The position numbers and the translations under genes are program-made. A stretch of DNA of 64,000 nt from Tiliqua scincoides (lineage: Eukaryota; Chordata; Lepidosauria; Squamata; Scincidae). The stretch's first letter is position 1. The number at the start of each line of letters is the position of its first letter. The notes under the pieces are model-generated. The model did no database searches. It worked only from the letters and a program-made list of their open reading frames with translations, and was not told the origin of the DNA. The DNA lies in NCBI RefSeq assembly GCF_035046505.1, contig NC_089822.1, forward strand, positions 97,534,659 to 97,598,658. The letters are read 5' to 3'. Of the stretch, positions 35,431-48,800 are shown in pieces.

Positions 35431-36832
35431 TTACAAGTCATGCCAGTCACATAATTCTCCATTCAGAGCAATTGATACATGCCTTGCCTTCTAAAAATTT
35501 CAGCCTGGCATAGTATTTGTACCTAAAGTAGATCTATCACCTGTCTTTAATGTGGTTAATCACCTGTCTTTTAACCAATTAAAAATTGAAAAATTGAATG
35601 CACATTTGAAGCAAATGTGCATGTTAAACACACCATTGGGTCCTTTGTAACATAGATTTCCCTTCTAACAATATTTGTAGCATAGATTTCCCTTCTTTTT
35701 AAAAAATTCCTTGTTACAGTTAAAACACCAGAATGGAACACAGCCATAAAAATTAAGGGTACCTTTAACGTGCAGTCCTACTGATTTAAAATGTTCCTAA
35801 CCATTGAATGAAATGTAACTGTGGTTGATTAATCTATGGATCCAATGTATTAAATCCATCTTGGAGTCCAAATTAAAAGCCAGATACTCACAGCTTGGCA
35901 CAGTCATCCAGGGGTCCAAGTTCCAATGCAGTTTGACTGGTACTTCTGCTTTCAAGCTGGCCATCTGACTGGCAAATGATGCAAGGCAAATGGGTCTTTT
36001 GCACCATAGAAATGTGGAGTTAGATAGAATGATGGTGCCCTTTCCCTGCATCATGGTCCTGTCATCCAAATGGAAGTGTTCCAGTTCAGTACTGCAAGGT
36101 CAGGGCTATGTGCTCTATGGACACAATCTGGTCCACAAAGCAAATTTCGAACAAAAACTCCAGGGGCAGTCTGAGTTTCAGAAAGAGAGATCAGGTGCAT
36201 TTGCCCAGAGGAGTGAAACCATGTGTCAGAGAATTAATGCCTGTTTGCCGGTAAGGAAATATATTCTGGAAATATAGCCTGTTTATTTTTACCAGGGTCC
36301 AGATGTATTACAGCATGCACACTTGTTTGTGAACTGTGGAGATTGTTGGCAAAATGCTTTTGTCAAATGTGAGAGTGTGTACATGACTCTTCCCCCCTCC
36401 ACACACACACTGAGCACATCACTATGGGGCGAGTATCACAGAGACACCTAGTGGTTAAAAATATAAATGTATCCGATGGACATAAGATGCACATTGTTCA
36501 TGCTTGAGGAAGGAGATGAAGATTTGTGGCTGAAATCCTATCAGCTTCCAGCTACTTTCAGTTTGGTTTCCTGCTTCTGCTCCATTTTTTTTTTTAATTT
36601 TAGAATTTTTCTGAGGTTAATTTCAACTAATTTCTTCAACTAATTGAATATTTCAACTAATCTTCTCAGGTGATGCACTCAAGTTATTATTTCTCCACAT
36701 TTAAAAATGTCGAGGGCTGCAATCCAACCGGGAATTGAGCACCCTTTATCAGACCCACTGTTTTAGGGAATTTGGGAGTATAACAGTGTGCCAGATTGTG
36801 GCTAAAGCTTCTCAATACACTGTAGCTATTTT
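35431..36832. other. intergenic, no feature recognised
   Basis: Nothing recognised on either strand. Confidence 0.35.
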
Positions 36833-37020
36833 ATTTATTTATATTGTATTTATCATTGCATTTTTTTCTCCAAGGAGCTTGGGACCCTCACAACACCCTT
36901 GTGAGGTAGGTTAGGTTGAAAGGGTGTGACTGGTCTATGGCCACCCAATGAACTTCCTGGTTTCATGGGGATTGGGTGACCCCAGTCCAACTCCTGCAAT
37001 CTAGCCATTGCATCACACAG
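36833..37020 (-). mobile_element. tRNA-derived SINE (MIR/L2-tail type)
   Basis: Plus strand shows TTTATTTATATTG tail, TCCAAGGAGCTTGGGACCCT, ACACCCTTGTGAGGTAGGTT and CCAGTCCAACTCCTGCAATC, the reversed order of the SINE at 57927-58160. Confidence 0.6.
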
Positions 37021-37564
37021 ACAAAATAAGGATCACAAGTAGTATTCATATTCTAGCAGTATTCCGTTTCTGCAAACATTCATGCAGTTTATTTTTTTCA
37101 AAGCAAATGTGTCTGATGTTAGTGCTAGCAAATTCCCTGCCTCAAGTTTCTCAGGAAATAAATTTATGTTAGTGGATCAATTTCCAGCAAAAATCATGTA
37201 GCAATGCAGCCAATCAGTGACCAGCCGTATGCTATAAGGAGGTTTTTTAACCAATCAGCCTACATTTGAATATTTTCTAGCAATTCTTTGCAATCGTTAG
37301 ACTGAAAAGAAAAATTACAAATCAAGTTGCTGAATGCCTGTGAAGACCAAACATTCACAGAAACCCCAGTCTGAATATTTATTCTAGGAACAGGAAATGT
37401 GTATACTACACTCCTTCAGAAAATAATTAGACAAATTTGCTCCTCGCAAGCTGTTGGTTCAGGAAAGTATGACCTTATGTGAGCTGGCACAGTGTGAATT
37501 TTAAGTAAGGATGCCAATATTTTTTCCTGGTTCTTCTTCTGCGTATTTATTTATTGTATTGTTT
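37021..37564. other. intergenic, no feature recognised
   Basis: Two CCAATCAG words (37209, 37253) about 44 bp apart are the only regulatory-looking motif. No CpG enrichment or gene follows. Confidence 0.3.

Positions 37565-37610
<46 letters not shown>
37565..37610. repeat. (TAG)n microsatellite
   Basis: About 15 TAG units, uninterrupted. Confidence 0.95.
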
Positions 37611-37611
<1 letters not shown>

Positions 37612-40600
37612 ATTTACATTAGCCCTCCCTCTAACTGAAAGCTCCTCTAAAGATGACTCTATCAGGTCTTATCTGACACTTTCCTCCACTCCCAATAACT
37701 CCCCCACCAAAATTGGTACCAGGAACACACAGCAACCGATAATAGTTATGGTGGGGTGGGACTTCTTCATTGGGCCACAGATCTAAGAATGGTCCCTAGC
37801 TGGAGATCTAAGAATGGCCCCTGGAGAGGACTGTAGAGACAAGGTGGCAACAGTTTTCACTGAAGCCTAGTTGTTTCTCGTCTGCTGCTGTTTGTTCTTA
37901 AAATACCTCCTCTGCCTGTGAAAAGAGCCACCAGGAAGGTACAAGGAACTCCCATTGCAGGAGGTACCAATTATGGCCAGGGGCTTCTCCTCCACTGGCA
38001 GCCAACGAATGGCCTCCATACCCATTGTTGCCTTGACAGGATGGAAAGCCCAGAACTATTTTTTCAGACCTTTTTCCAGGCTAGAAATGTACCAGACAGT
38101 GATGGGATATTCAGTCCACTTCTGCTACACAGTTTTTTTGGACCATAGTATCCAAAAATGTAGTGTTCATCTCTACCCTGTGCTACTTACTGCTTTAAAT
38201 CTTAGGTAGACACATGAAACATACAATCACTGAGTGCAGTTTGATTCTTTTTGCTGCTGGCATCCTGTTCTTCTCAGAGACAGGAAACTGGGCAAAAGAC
38301 ATACACCACTGGGCTAACATTACATAGCTTTCCCTATGCATTTAAGAACAAAAATTATATAAAGCTGAGTTGCAACCATCCTGATCCACTACTCTTCTCC
38401 TTTTGGAATAGGTACACACACATTATTACTGATCAGGACCCCCCTCAATGATGCCAATCTTTTGAATCTTTTGAATCAGTTAACGTTAAGACTATTTTAA
38501 CTAGCCATGTCATTTGTTCTTTAAAGGTAAATGTTTCAAGTCTGCATTGTTCCTAGTACAGCCCTAGAAAAAAACCTTCCTCTAAATGTATTTGTTTTGC
38601 ATATTTTTCACTCCATGGATTTTTTTTAACTCATCACTGGAAAAACACTGTCAGATTTATCCATGTTTAATAGCATTTATTAGTCACTTTCCTGCTTGCT
38701 CAGCATTTCTCAACCAATTGGGTCTCATCTCTGGTAATTTCCATAAATAGCAGCAGCTTTGTTCTAATATGATTTATGTACCGCTTCTGAATCCTATCAG
38801 TGCGTATTCCCTTTTCTCAGCTTGCATCACATTTGCATTGTGCAGGCAGATATGGCACACCAAGCGAAAAGAAAGCAAAATCAGGACTAGTGAGGATCTG
38901 GGAACCAGAACATTATAGAAGAGTTCTCCTTGCCATCACTTGGCATTTCATCAGTGGTACAGTCAGATGACAAATATCACTTCTTTGTCATCTTATTTGG
39001 GATCACAGTGGTGTTATCCCATTATCAATGTTGGCCTTCCATGGAGTCAGCAGAGGAAATTGTGGTGGGGGAGGCTTGGGGGGGCAACTATCTGTTGTTG
39101 GTGGGAGTCCCCAAGCAGCAAAATAATCAGGGGACACAAACTCCCCAAACTCCTTAGCCCCCATGGGGAGTTGGTCATCCGTGTGCTCCACGCATGCACT
39201 ATGCTGTTTTCAACCACACCTGTCTTCCATGTGGTTGCAATCATGTGACCATGCTTGAATTTCCATGTGAACTCCACAGATGTCTAGCATCCCATGCAAT
39301 AGGAGTTCATTGTGTTAGATATCTGAACACATCAATCACGTGGTAAATGCTCTGCCTCTATCACCTTTGGTCTTGATTATAGTGGTATGCTTTAATTGGC
39401 TCAAAGACAAGAATAATGAACATGTTAATCAGTGAGGGGCATTTTTAGTTATTGGGGGAGCTGCAAGTCAGTTTTTGGCTATTTTTATTGGCGTACGTTA
39501 CTGTGATATGGAATTAAAAAGAAAATATGAAAGACGGTCTTTCTGTTTATCTAACAGCAAAGTAACTCATACTTCATTCCATATCTAATGTTTTAAAAGG
39601 AAGACAATGAAGCGATTGAGAATAGATTCATTGGTCAACATTCTTCGCAACAGCAGCAGTCCTGGTCTTGATTCTAGAGTTGCCTTTCATTGAAGCTATT
39701 CCTCGAGATTGTTTATCCAACATGGCGTAATGTTGGAAAGTCCTGGACACTCTGTTAAAACCTAAAGATTGTTTTCAGTGGTCATCTGGAGATTGCTGCT
39801 GCTTCCTGGAAACGCCAGGCATGATAAACCCCTAAAATGTTCACAGGAGTGGACAATCCTGTAAATACTGCCTAAATTTATCTACAGAGGAATGCATAGA
39901 ATAAGACTCACTCTCACACACATGTGCACACACACAAAATTTACATTTACTATGAGAAAAAGAATCCTTGGGTCAAATGGGAAAGATTTCATTTCAGAGA
40001 ACATGCTCTTGTGTTGGCTCCCGCCCTACCCTCATGATACTCTTCCTTATTGTATGTAGTTTTATCACGTCCTCTTTCATTTTTATCCACATTTTTAAAG
40101 GAAACTTTTTAAGGTTCCTTTCATAGGAGGGGCACTCACTCTCACTGACCTTTCTGCATGCCCCGTGTTATTCTAGTTGTACAATTATCTAATCCTTTCT
40201 TCTTTAACTTGCTAAACCAGTTGCTCCAATGATTACTTGGTAGAACAGCTATTGAAGTTTGATAAAAATGCCTGTCTGTGTTAAAAAAGAAAAGAAAAAA
40301 GTAATTCCTTTTATCATACAGAATGCAGTTTAATGACCTTGCAGCCCAGCATTCAAGGGAGTGCTTCAGGGAGGATGTTCCTAAATGTCCTTCCACCCTG
40401 CTTTGCCATTTGGTTTTCCTTACTCTCATTGGCCATGCAGTAGCAATTAAAAGCTCTGGTTGGGTAGTAGGATGACCCACAAATGTAGGCAGTACCTAAG
40501 CAGGCTTTTATCCAGGTTTAACTGCCCCATGGCCAAAAGACAAAGACCATTTGTGCTTCTGCATCTCTGCAGAAGGGATGCTGTTCCCTCCTTGATTCAT

Positions 40601-41137
40601 GGGCACATGTCTCATCCAGAGGCCATATGCCAGGAGCAAATCTCCATTTGTTTTATTGTTTTATACGTTGAGTGTGCTGGAGTCTAGGACTTCTAGGTCC
40701 TTCTACTTTTTTATCAGTTAAGGGGGAGGCCTAGGGATTAGCTGCTGGCCACCATTAAGGTGGACCACCCTAATCATCACTATTCAATCTCCTGAGGAAC
40801 CACACAGTGGGAGAGGCAAGCATCTTCCACTGCAAGGGGGGGGGGGATTGTTTTTGCAGCTCACCAAGGAGCTCACTCCTTGTCTGAAACCCTGGATCAG
40901 ACTACAGAGAACAAAGACTCAATCATGGTCTTGCACTGTGGCTAGAACTTAGAGCAGGGACAGGCAATTTAGAGCCTTCCCCTTCTCTTCTGTTTACTTA
41001 TCAGAAGCGTGGTCTGCAGTCTGCCTGGTCTTCACCACTTTTGTTTATATGAGCAGAAGTGGTGCAGGCTAGGAATCCAGAAGGCAGCGCTTCCATTTCA
41101 AATAGAAGTGTCATGGACCAGGTAGGCTGCAGATCAT
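37611..41137. other. intergenic, no gene recognised
   Basis: About 3.5 kb with no transposon ends or coding segment I can support. Short CA run near 39920-39940. Confidence 0.35.
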
Positions 41138-41300
41138 AAGAAAGTAAGAACATAAGAACAGCTCCACTGGATCAGGCCATAGGCCCATCTAGTCCAGCTT
41201 CCTGTATCTCACAGTGGCCCCCCAAATGCCCCAGGGAGCAAATGCCCCATCATCCTGCTGGCAATCCAAATGCCCCATCATCCTGCTGGCAAGTACACTG
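41138..41300 (-). mobile_element. LINE 3' end (CR1/L2-like), reversed
   Basis: AGAACATAAGAACAGCTCCA, CTGGATCAGGCCATAGGCCC and ATCTAGTCCAGCTTCCTGTA are the reverse of the module at 26395-26572. An AATGCCCCATCATCCTGCTG segment is tandemly duplicated at 41239-41290. Confidence 0.65.
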
Positions 41301-42006
41301 GCACCACGAGTTACAGATGTCTGACTTACAGATGTCTGAGTTATGGACTGCTCCATCAGCACTTTAGCACAGGCAGAGTATGCCCTTTGTAGTGCTGTTT
41401 CAAGGTACATAAATTCCAACCACTAGACAGACCTCTGAAACAGAACTGGTACCCATGCTGGGGACTTAGTGTAAAGGGATGGGGTGTGTACAAATGTGTG
41501 CTTCCCCCTCCCCACACCCATGGGGATGAACATTCATGTGCATGCTGAAGTATCATGGGGGAATTGAGGCAGCATGCCCCCATTGCTGCCAAGAGGCATG
41601 GCCCTGTGACATAAATTCAAATTCAGACAGCAAGCTGACCCCTGCACTTATTTTGGGGGGAGCTAGGAGAGGAGATATAAACTTTCATTTAATTTGTGAC
41701 AAATACTGCTTTGTTACCTTTAAAAGAAGCATCTAAATATTTTTACTATTACAAATAATAATAAATACGCTGCTGTGAGGTATCTTGAAGAAAGTTTTAT
41801 CAGGCACATGTCCTTTTTAGTACTGTATGTGCCTGTGCTTGTATGCCTATATATGAATTTTTAACATTTACTATACTAGTAACGAATATACACATTAGTT
41901 TAATTTCCTAGTTTTTAAGGGCCGTAAAGTCGGCTATGGAGTTTGTAAAAGCCTAGCCACTGAGATAAATACATCTTGTGTGTGTAGTGGGACTTCCTCC
42001 CTAGAA
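41301..42006. other. intergenic, no feature recognised
   Basis: Nothing recognised. Confidence 0.35.
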
Positions 42007-42385
42007 CAGTGTTTCTCAAACTGTGGGTTGGAACCCACCATGTGGGTCGTGAGCCAATTTCAGGTGGATCCCCATTCATTTCAATATTTTATTTTTAATA
42101 TGTTAGACTTGAGGCTACCATGGTATGTTGCATTTGGGGAAATGTGACAGATCTGTACTTTAACAGGCTACTATGTATATGTTTTTAACAATGATAGTCA
42201 ATGAGGCTTTCTCCTGGGCAAGTGTGGATAGGAACGCACCTTAGGATTGTTGAAAATGTTCCTGCTTGATGATGTCACTTCCAGCAATGACATCACTTCT
42301 AGGTTAATGACATCACTTCCGGTGGGCCCTGACAGATTCCCATTCCAAAAAGTGGGTCCCAATGCTAAAAGTTTGAGAACCACTG
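42007..42385. mobile_element. hAT-like MITE just upstream of GRHPR
   Basis: Ends CAGTGTTTCTCAAACTG and GTTTGAGAACCACTG. GTGGGTCGTGAGCCAATTTC and GATGATGTCACTTC blocks lie inside. A piece of family B (TCAATGAGGCTTTCTCCTGG) is embedded. No matching octamer duplication. It ends about 250 bp before the GRHPR start codon and belongs to the same family as 43366-43636. Confidence 0.65.
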
Positions 42386-42429
42386 CCAAAAGTGCAGGGG
42401 GGGAACCAAACACCATGTGTAGGCTGTCA

Positions 42430-42840
42430 CTCTTGATCCTGCCGCTGGGGACCGGCACATTCGCACCTGGAGAGGCTGATGCCAGAAACAAAAAAAGGGG
42501 AACGAACGAGAGCGCCTTTCGAAGCTGGCAGCCAGAGGGCGCTGCAGAGCAAGGGCCGAGGCGCCAGGCGGGCGGGCGGACGAGGCTGACTCGGCTGCGG
42601 CTGCCCGGAGGAGCCTCGGAGCGGCCAGGCGCATGAGAGCGGCGGCGCGGCAGCTCATGAAGGTCTTCGTGACGCGGCGGATCCCCTCCGAGGGGCAGGC
42701 TGTCCTCGCGCAGGCCGGGCTGTAAGTGCGCCGAGAGCGGGCCGCTGCTGCAAGCCTCCTGCTGTGGGGCTTCTTCCCTTCCGGCTGCTTCTCCTTCCGC
42801 AGCCGAGCTGCGCCCTTGGGGAGCCTGTGCTTGGGCTCCG
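42430..42840 (+). promoter_or_regulatory. GRHPR: CpG-rich promoter region of GRHPR
   Basis: Base composition switches from AT-rich flank to dense CG dinucleotides (for example GGCGGGCGGGCGGACGAGG, GAGAGCGGCGGCGCGGCAG) across exon 1 and its donor. There is no TATA box near the likely start. This is the usual form of a housekeeping vertebrate promoter. The transcription start site cannot be set from sequence alone. Confidence 0.75.
42633..42721 (+). CDS. GRHPR: GRHPR coding exon 1
   Basis: Residues 1-30 (last codon split after two bases). Ends CGGGCT before donor GTAAGT. 89 nt; human has 83, and the 6-nt difference is the two extra residues upstream of [11 protein letters not shown]. Confidence 0.92.
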
Positions 42841-45800
42841 TGCGCTCAGTGGCGTAGCTGGAGGGGGTGCAAAGCTCTAAGTTTTGCAGGGAGCCTCACC
42901 GCCGCGTGCAATCTGCGGTGAGGCTCCCTGCAAAACGTCGTGCTTTGCACCCCCACTGCATGCACTTGGGCGGAGTCGGGGCCTTCGTGCGAGTGCTTGA
43001 TCGGGGCTCCTGTCCACTTTTCTTCCTGCCACCTTGGAGGGCGCCTGGGGTCGTGCTCCGTGGGGGCGGGCTGGGGCTGCCCTTGATGAGCCTCGGGGTG
43101 CAGGCAGTGCCCACCATCACGTTGAGGCTCACTGCCACTTGAGTCCCCTTCTTACAGTGGCGATCCATAAAGTCTGCTCTGCTGCACTGCGGGGGCTGGG
43201 GTGGGGGGGCAGAGTACTGTGGTTGGTTGGAAGGAGACAAAACTTTACTGGGGTAATGATTAAGGAGGGGGAAAGCATGTATGAAAGCAAGATGTGCTTG
43301 TATTTCTGCACAACGTTGCATATACACAACAGGGACCAAATGCCTACACCTGTGGGCTGTGCAAAAAGTGTTTCGCAGACTGTGGGTCGGGACCCACTAG
43401 GTGGCTCGCGAGCCAATTTCTGAACTTTTAACAGGCTACTATGTATATGTTTTTAACAATGATAGTCAATGTGGCTTACTCCTGAGTAAGTGTGGGTAGG
43501 TTTGCAGCCTAGGATTGTTAAAACATTTTCCTGCTTGATGATGTCACTTCTGGTCATGACATCACTTCCAGCGGGTCCTGACAGATTCTCATTCTAAAAA
43601 AGTGGGTCCTAGTGCTGAATGTGTGAGAACCTCTGAGTTAAAGGATAGCCACAAGACAATCTGCACTCCCCCCCATGCAGGTGGGCACCCGCCCTTCTCA
43701 CACCGTGTTGTTATTGCTTTGTGGAAAGAGTAAGAGTAATCAAAGAGTAACTAATCTGTGATAAGTGATCAACTGTAGGTGTCCTCCGACTATATTTTTT
43801 ATATACCTCTTATGTAGAGGTGGGAGAGTATACAAGGTCTGACAAGGCTTTGGGGAAGAGGGTGTTGCATGGTCCTCTGCACAGGGTAGACTGAGAGTGA
43901 GAACTTTGTTCCATAGGGCCATATCTGCTGAGTTGAGCTGGACTAAAAATGTTCTGGGTTGCAAATTTTTAGAGCAGCCTAGAGTCTGTTGATGCCTAGG
44001 AATTTGAGGTGGCTTGCTTAAACAGAGAGGCACAGGGGGCTCTCTCAGACAGTTGGGCACTGGTCACTTGGAACTTCTTTCAAAGAGTATTTCCATTATA
44101 TATAGAGTCATACCCAATACTATACCCATACTATTATAGAGTTATACCCAATTCTGTCCTGTTCCACTCTTCAACCACTTGGTAGTAAACTGTGACCTTT
44201 GTCACTTTGGCTAGAGGGGGCTCAAGCACTGGATCTTCTGTACAGTTGTATAGTTGTCTCCTTCAAAATGCAGTGTCCACTTTGAAGGGTCCTTATATTT
44301 GGCTTCCTGGACAACTGAATGTGTAATATCTATTGTCTTACCCGCAAACCTTGGTGAGACCTCCTCCTCTTTCTCCTTGGGGCACCTTTTCTCCATAGAT
44401 TTATCATCAAAAGACCTATAGCACATTGCCAGAGGTTCAAGGTGCACAGTCTCTGTTCACACAGAGCTCTGGCAATACCTGTTGGGCCTCAGTGATGTAC
44501 TGCATGAGCTGCACGCAAGCCCTGGCCTCAAACAGACCTGGCACATTTCTGAAGGGTTGCCCAAAAAGCCATCATTATTTCCTAGTGTCCTGTTTAAAAG
44601 GTCATGCATCTTACTGATGAGATCATGTTAAAATAGTTAGAATTCAATTGTTTTTTTGCTGGCTGATATTTTAACAACATTATGTTAACAAGAAGTTCTC
44701 CCAGATTGTAACAATAGTTAATTGTTTGTGCAAACCAGGGTACCACAAATTATGGCTTGGTTCAGTAGCCAAGCCATTATTTATGGTTGCCATGGACACT
44801 TCCAGCACATGCAGAGGATTTGGGAAAGGTTGTTTTGACCTGTACTGTGTCTGCTATTCCAAAGCTTAGTGGAAGGGGCCACTCTTCCTAAATCCTCTGT
44901 GCCATGCTATGCCAGAAGCAGATGCTTCTGTTTCCTCCAGAGTTCAGTGCAATCTAAGATACTTCCTTCAAGTTCTCTGCAATTTATGGAAGATGTTGGA
45001 GAGGGGATCAGGTGTTCTTGTCTCTAACCAACTAAGAGCAGATTTCTGGAGGCGTGGGCAAACTCAAGTGGGATATTGAATATTGATTCATAATTGGGAC
45101 ATAGGCTGATTATCTTCTTAAATACAGAGCTGGACAGTGATGGCTGCCTGCCAGATGAGAGATAAAACTTGTGCTGGACAAGTTGAGAGGGTACAAAGAA
45201 GTTAAGAAATTCCTGCCACTTAAAAGGTGGAGAAGGTACCTTTCTTGCAAAAGTATTCAGCAAAATATGGGTGATCTCAGATGGACAGCAGCTGTAAGAG
45301 CTCTAAATGGCTGGTCCCTCCTTTGGACAAACAGTCCCATCATAAAGTAACAATGGCCACCCTCTCTCCTTCAGAGGGACAGTATTAGCAGGAAGGTGCA
45401 ATGGTCAGTCTTCTTCAAGTAGGCAGCACTAACATGGAGGGGGTGGGCCACATCAACATGAGAACAATGACTGTAGTTTCATCTGAAGTTTTAAAATGAT
45501 TAACAGTTGTCCTCGGCTCCATATGATTCAATGTTTTCTTCCTCCTCTGAAGCAGCAGTGTCCAGCAGTGGGATTCAGATGAGCCTATCCCGCAGTCAGA
45601 ATTGCTAGCAGGAGTTGCTGGCAAGGATGGACTTCTGTGCCTCTTGTCTGATCGGATAGACAAGGAAGTCCTGGACGCAGCAGGTGAGCATAAATGGCAG
45701 TCAGATGGAATGAGTTTGAATGGCGAAGAAAAGGTGGATACAGGGATGTTGTAGGAATATTAATATGCCCAGTGTCTTCCTGTCACTGTACTGTGGATTG

Positions 45801-48800
45801 GCTGAGTTTCTGCACGCTCCCCAATATGGATATAATATTTCATCCAAATGTGGGTAAGTCTGCAGTTGGTTTCTCATTCCTTATTAGTTTTAGAAGTGCA
45901 GTCTGAATAAGTTCCTGGGATGAGAACCAACTCCATCCTCATTCGTCTTATCTCCTTCCTTCTGATGCTGGTGAAGGCTTGTATCCAGCTCCCTGGGATA
46001 ATCTGTTTAAACAGTCCATGTCTCTGAATAACTGTAAACCAAACATGAGGTCAAATCCCTTGATTTTTGTGTTGCATTTATGTGTGCTGGGTTTTGTTTG
46101 TCTGTTCTCCAACCACCCTTCAAAGAGAGATATTTGGACCTTGACCGGCAAATATTGATCTTACTATAAAGGCTTCCTAGGAATTTGGACCCCCTTCCCC
46201 ACCCCCAGTGTCATGTGCTGTACAAACACAGAAGAAAACCCAAATGATGTTTATGGTGAACTTTAACAGTTTGCAATGGAGAGAGACCACTGCTCTTATT
46301 ATTTCTTTGGGAAGCGTGAGGACACTCCAAACAACCCCCACTTATCTTTGAAGTAGATGCAGTCAAATAATAATCAACTTCCCTTTATGGTACCAGCTTT
46401 GTGCGGATTATCCCTATCTTTTCACAGTAGGGCTTTGCACTGATCCTGTTCCCAAGTCTGCCTGACATCTCTGTGTTAGATATCATTATGTTCAGATAAA
46501 GTTTATAGAACGAGGAGCCAACCCATTTAGGCCTGGTTTTAATAATAATAATCTGGGCAATCTCAGATTGTGTTAGTGTATACCTGTTAGACCCCTATTT
46601 GAATACACATCCAGTACACAAACTTCAGGCAGGCCCAGGGTGGATGGCATGATCCTGATTTCCTATCATATGTAAATAGAGAACATCTGCATAGGGCTGG
46701 TTTTTAATGCATTATGATGGTATAGGCAGGCCCTCTGCAGGTAAGAAAACTCTAGATACAGGGTATACAGTACTCTCCCTGACAGTACCTTGTTACAGTA
46801 CCTTTGTTTTTCATCCATAGCAATGGGAACATGGATGTTTTTGCTTAAACTGAAGAATTCTTGCTTAAACTGAAGAACATGATTGCAGACATAGAACCTG
46901 CATGTGAGAGGGAAACTAAGGAACATTGGCAGGGAGCAGGAGAGAGCTCTCTAGTTTCCATCTAGGGTGCAGGCTCCATGCCTGCAATCACATTCTACAG
47001 TTTAAGCAAGAAGTCTTCAGTTTAAGCAAAAAACAACCATGCTGCCAAAGTTACTGTAATGGGCACAGGGGTTGCGCACAGGGATCCCTAAAATCCACGG
47101 ATAATTGAAACCGTGGATACCAGATCCGCAGATACAGAGGCCTGCCTGTACCGAGTTCTGAATTTCCTTATTGTCTTTGAATATATTCTGTGTTTAGTCT
47201 TGGAAGCTACCTTTGGGAATATTTTTTCTTTAAAAGCCAGGTTTAAATATTGTCACATGATCAGTATTTTATCTCTGTTGTCTTTACAGTCTTCAAATGT
47301 GTGCAGAAGACAGGCATTTGAGCATGTGTACTTGATGTGAGGTATCTGCCCTGGAGAGCAGAGGGCCACTAGTAATGTGGCTATTTACAGGACTGATGGC
47401 AAGCGGCCACCGGTCCAAATGCCAGAAAGGCCATACTTTGATAAAACCATGTAATCACTCCCTTAATTACACCATGGAACGTAACACTCCAAGTTTGAAT
47501 GGAGACTTGTTTACTCCTTAATTTTGAATGGAACTTTCATAATTCAGATGAAGTCTTCAGATGAACAGCTTCATTGGGTGTCTTGTGACCATAGTTGCCT
47601 CCTAGGGACTCTTGAGTTCCAGGAAAAACAACTTTTGTAAAAGTTCTACATGTCCTCAAGAGCAAGCTAATGAGCCTCCAACTAAATTTCAGCCATAGAT
47701 AGATTGATGATCAGTTAAAATATTTACTTGGTTGACTGACTATTCAGCATAGCTATACTTACATATTGAATAATTTAAGCAAAGTGGAATTTGAAATGGC
47801 AATTTGTTAGCTTTGGATACATCTGGACAAGAAGGAAAAAAAAACACACTTTTCCACAGTTGCTAATGCGGATGAAGTTATTGAAATGCCCTGCTTACGA
47901 GTGGGCCATTCTGGATCCCACTTCTGCTATATTTGCTTGTCACTTTGTTCACTTTGTTGTATGTGAATTTTATATGATTTGCTGCTGAGGCTAATTAGGT
48001 TTGTCAGCTGCCTTTTCTTTGATTGACAGGTCTTTGTTTTCCCATTAACAATTTTTATCTGGAATATGTGGTCTTCATCTTTTATAGGGCCAACCCTTAA
48101 AGTAATCAGTACATTGTCTGTGGGATATGATCATCTTGCTGTTGCTGAAATTAAAAAACGGTAAGACTGACTCCTAGGCCCAAGTTTTGCAATACCCACA
48201 TCAGTAAAAAGTAACTTGGGAGTAAAGTGTTCTTCACTTGGCATACCTTTGTGGTTGGTGTACTTTGTTGTGGCTTTTTCACTGATAATTGCACCATCCC
48301 AGAGCTTTTCCATAAAAAATCAGCCATTGAGGTTTAAATACATACATTTGAGTGTGACATTCAACTCAGTGTGAGTTCAGCTCTTATTCCTTAAAGGAAT
48401 ATCTGTTCCCTCATGGGCCTCCTCACATGTTCAGGTCAGGGCTCTCCAGACTCTGGCCCATGGTCCGACCCATGGAACCCTGCCTAATCCCTTCCCCCCC
48501 TTGAGGGATTCCCCCGCCTAATCTCTTGTGCTTACTGTTCCGCTACAACAGTATTATTGCCCTCCATCGCTGTACAGGGACGCTTCAGGCAGTCATGTCT
48601 GCCCAGATATCCTGCTGCACAGCCTGCAGGGAAACTAGGCAATAGACACGACTCTCCAGAGTGTCCCTGTACAGCAATGGAGGGCAATAAGATGTGGCAC
48701 TGTGGCGGAACAGTAAGTGTGGGACAGGGTTTTTTTTTCAAGACATAGCGGTCTCCAGTTGGAGACCACTGGTTCAGGTGATCAGAAGGAGCTGTTTCAG

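Noticed and set aside
37209-37260. Twin CCAAT boxes as a promoter
   Set aside because: No CpG enrichment, transcription start signal or downstream exon accompanies them.
44211-44447. 78-codon minus-strand frame in GRHPR intron 1 as a gene or transposase remnant
   Set aside because: No domain recognised and no terminal repeats around it; left unassigned.
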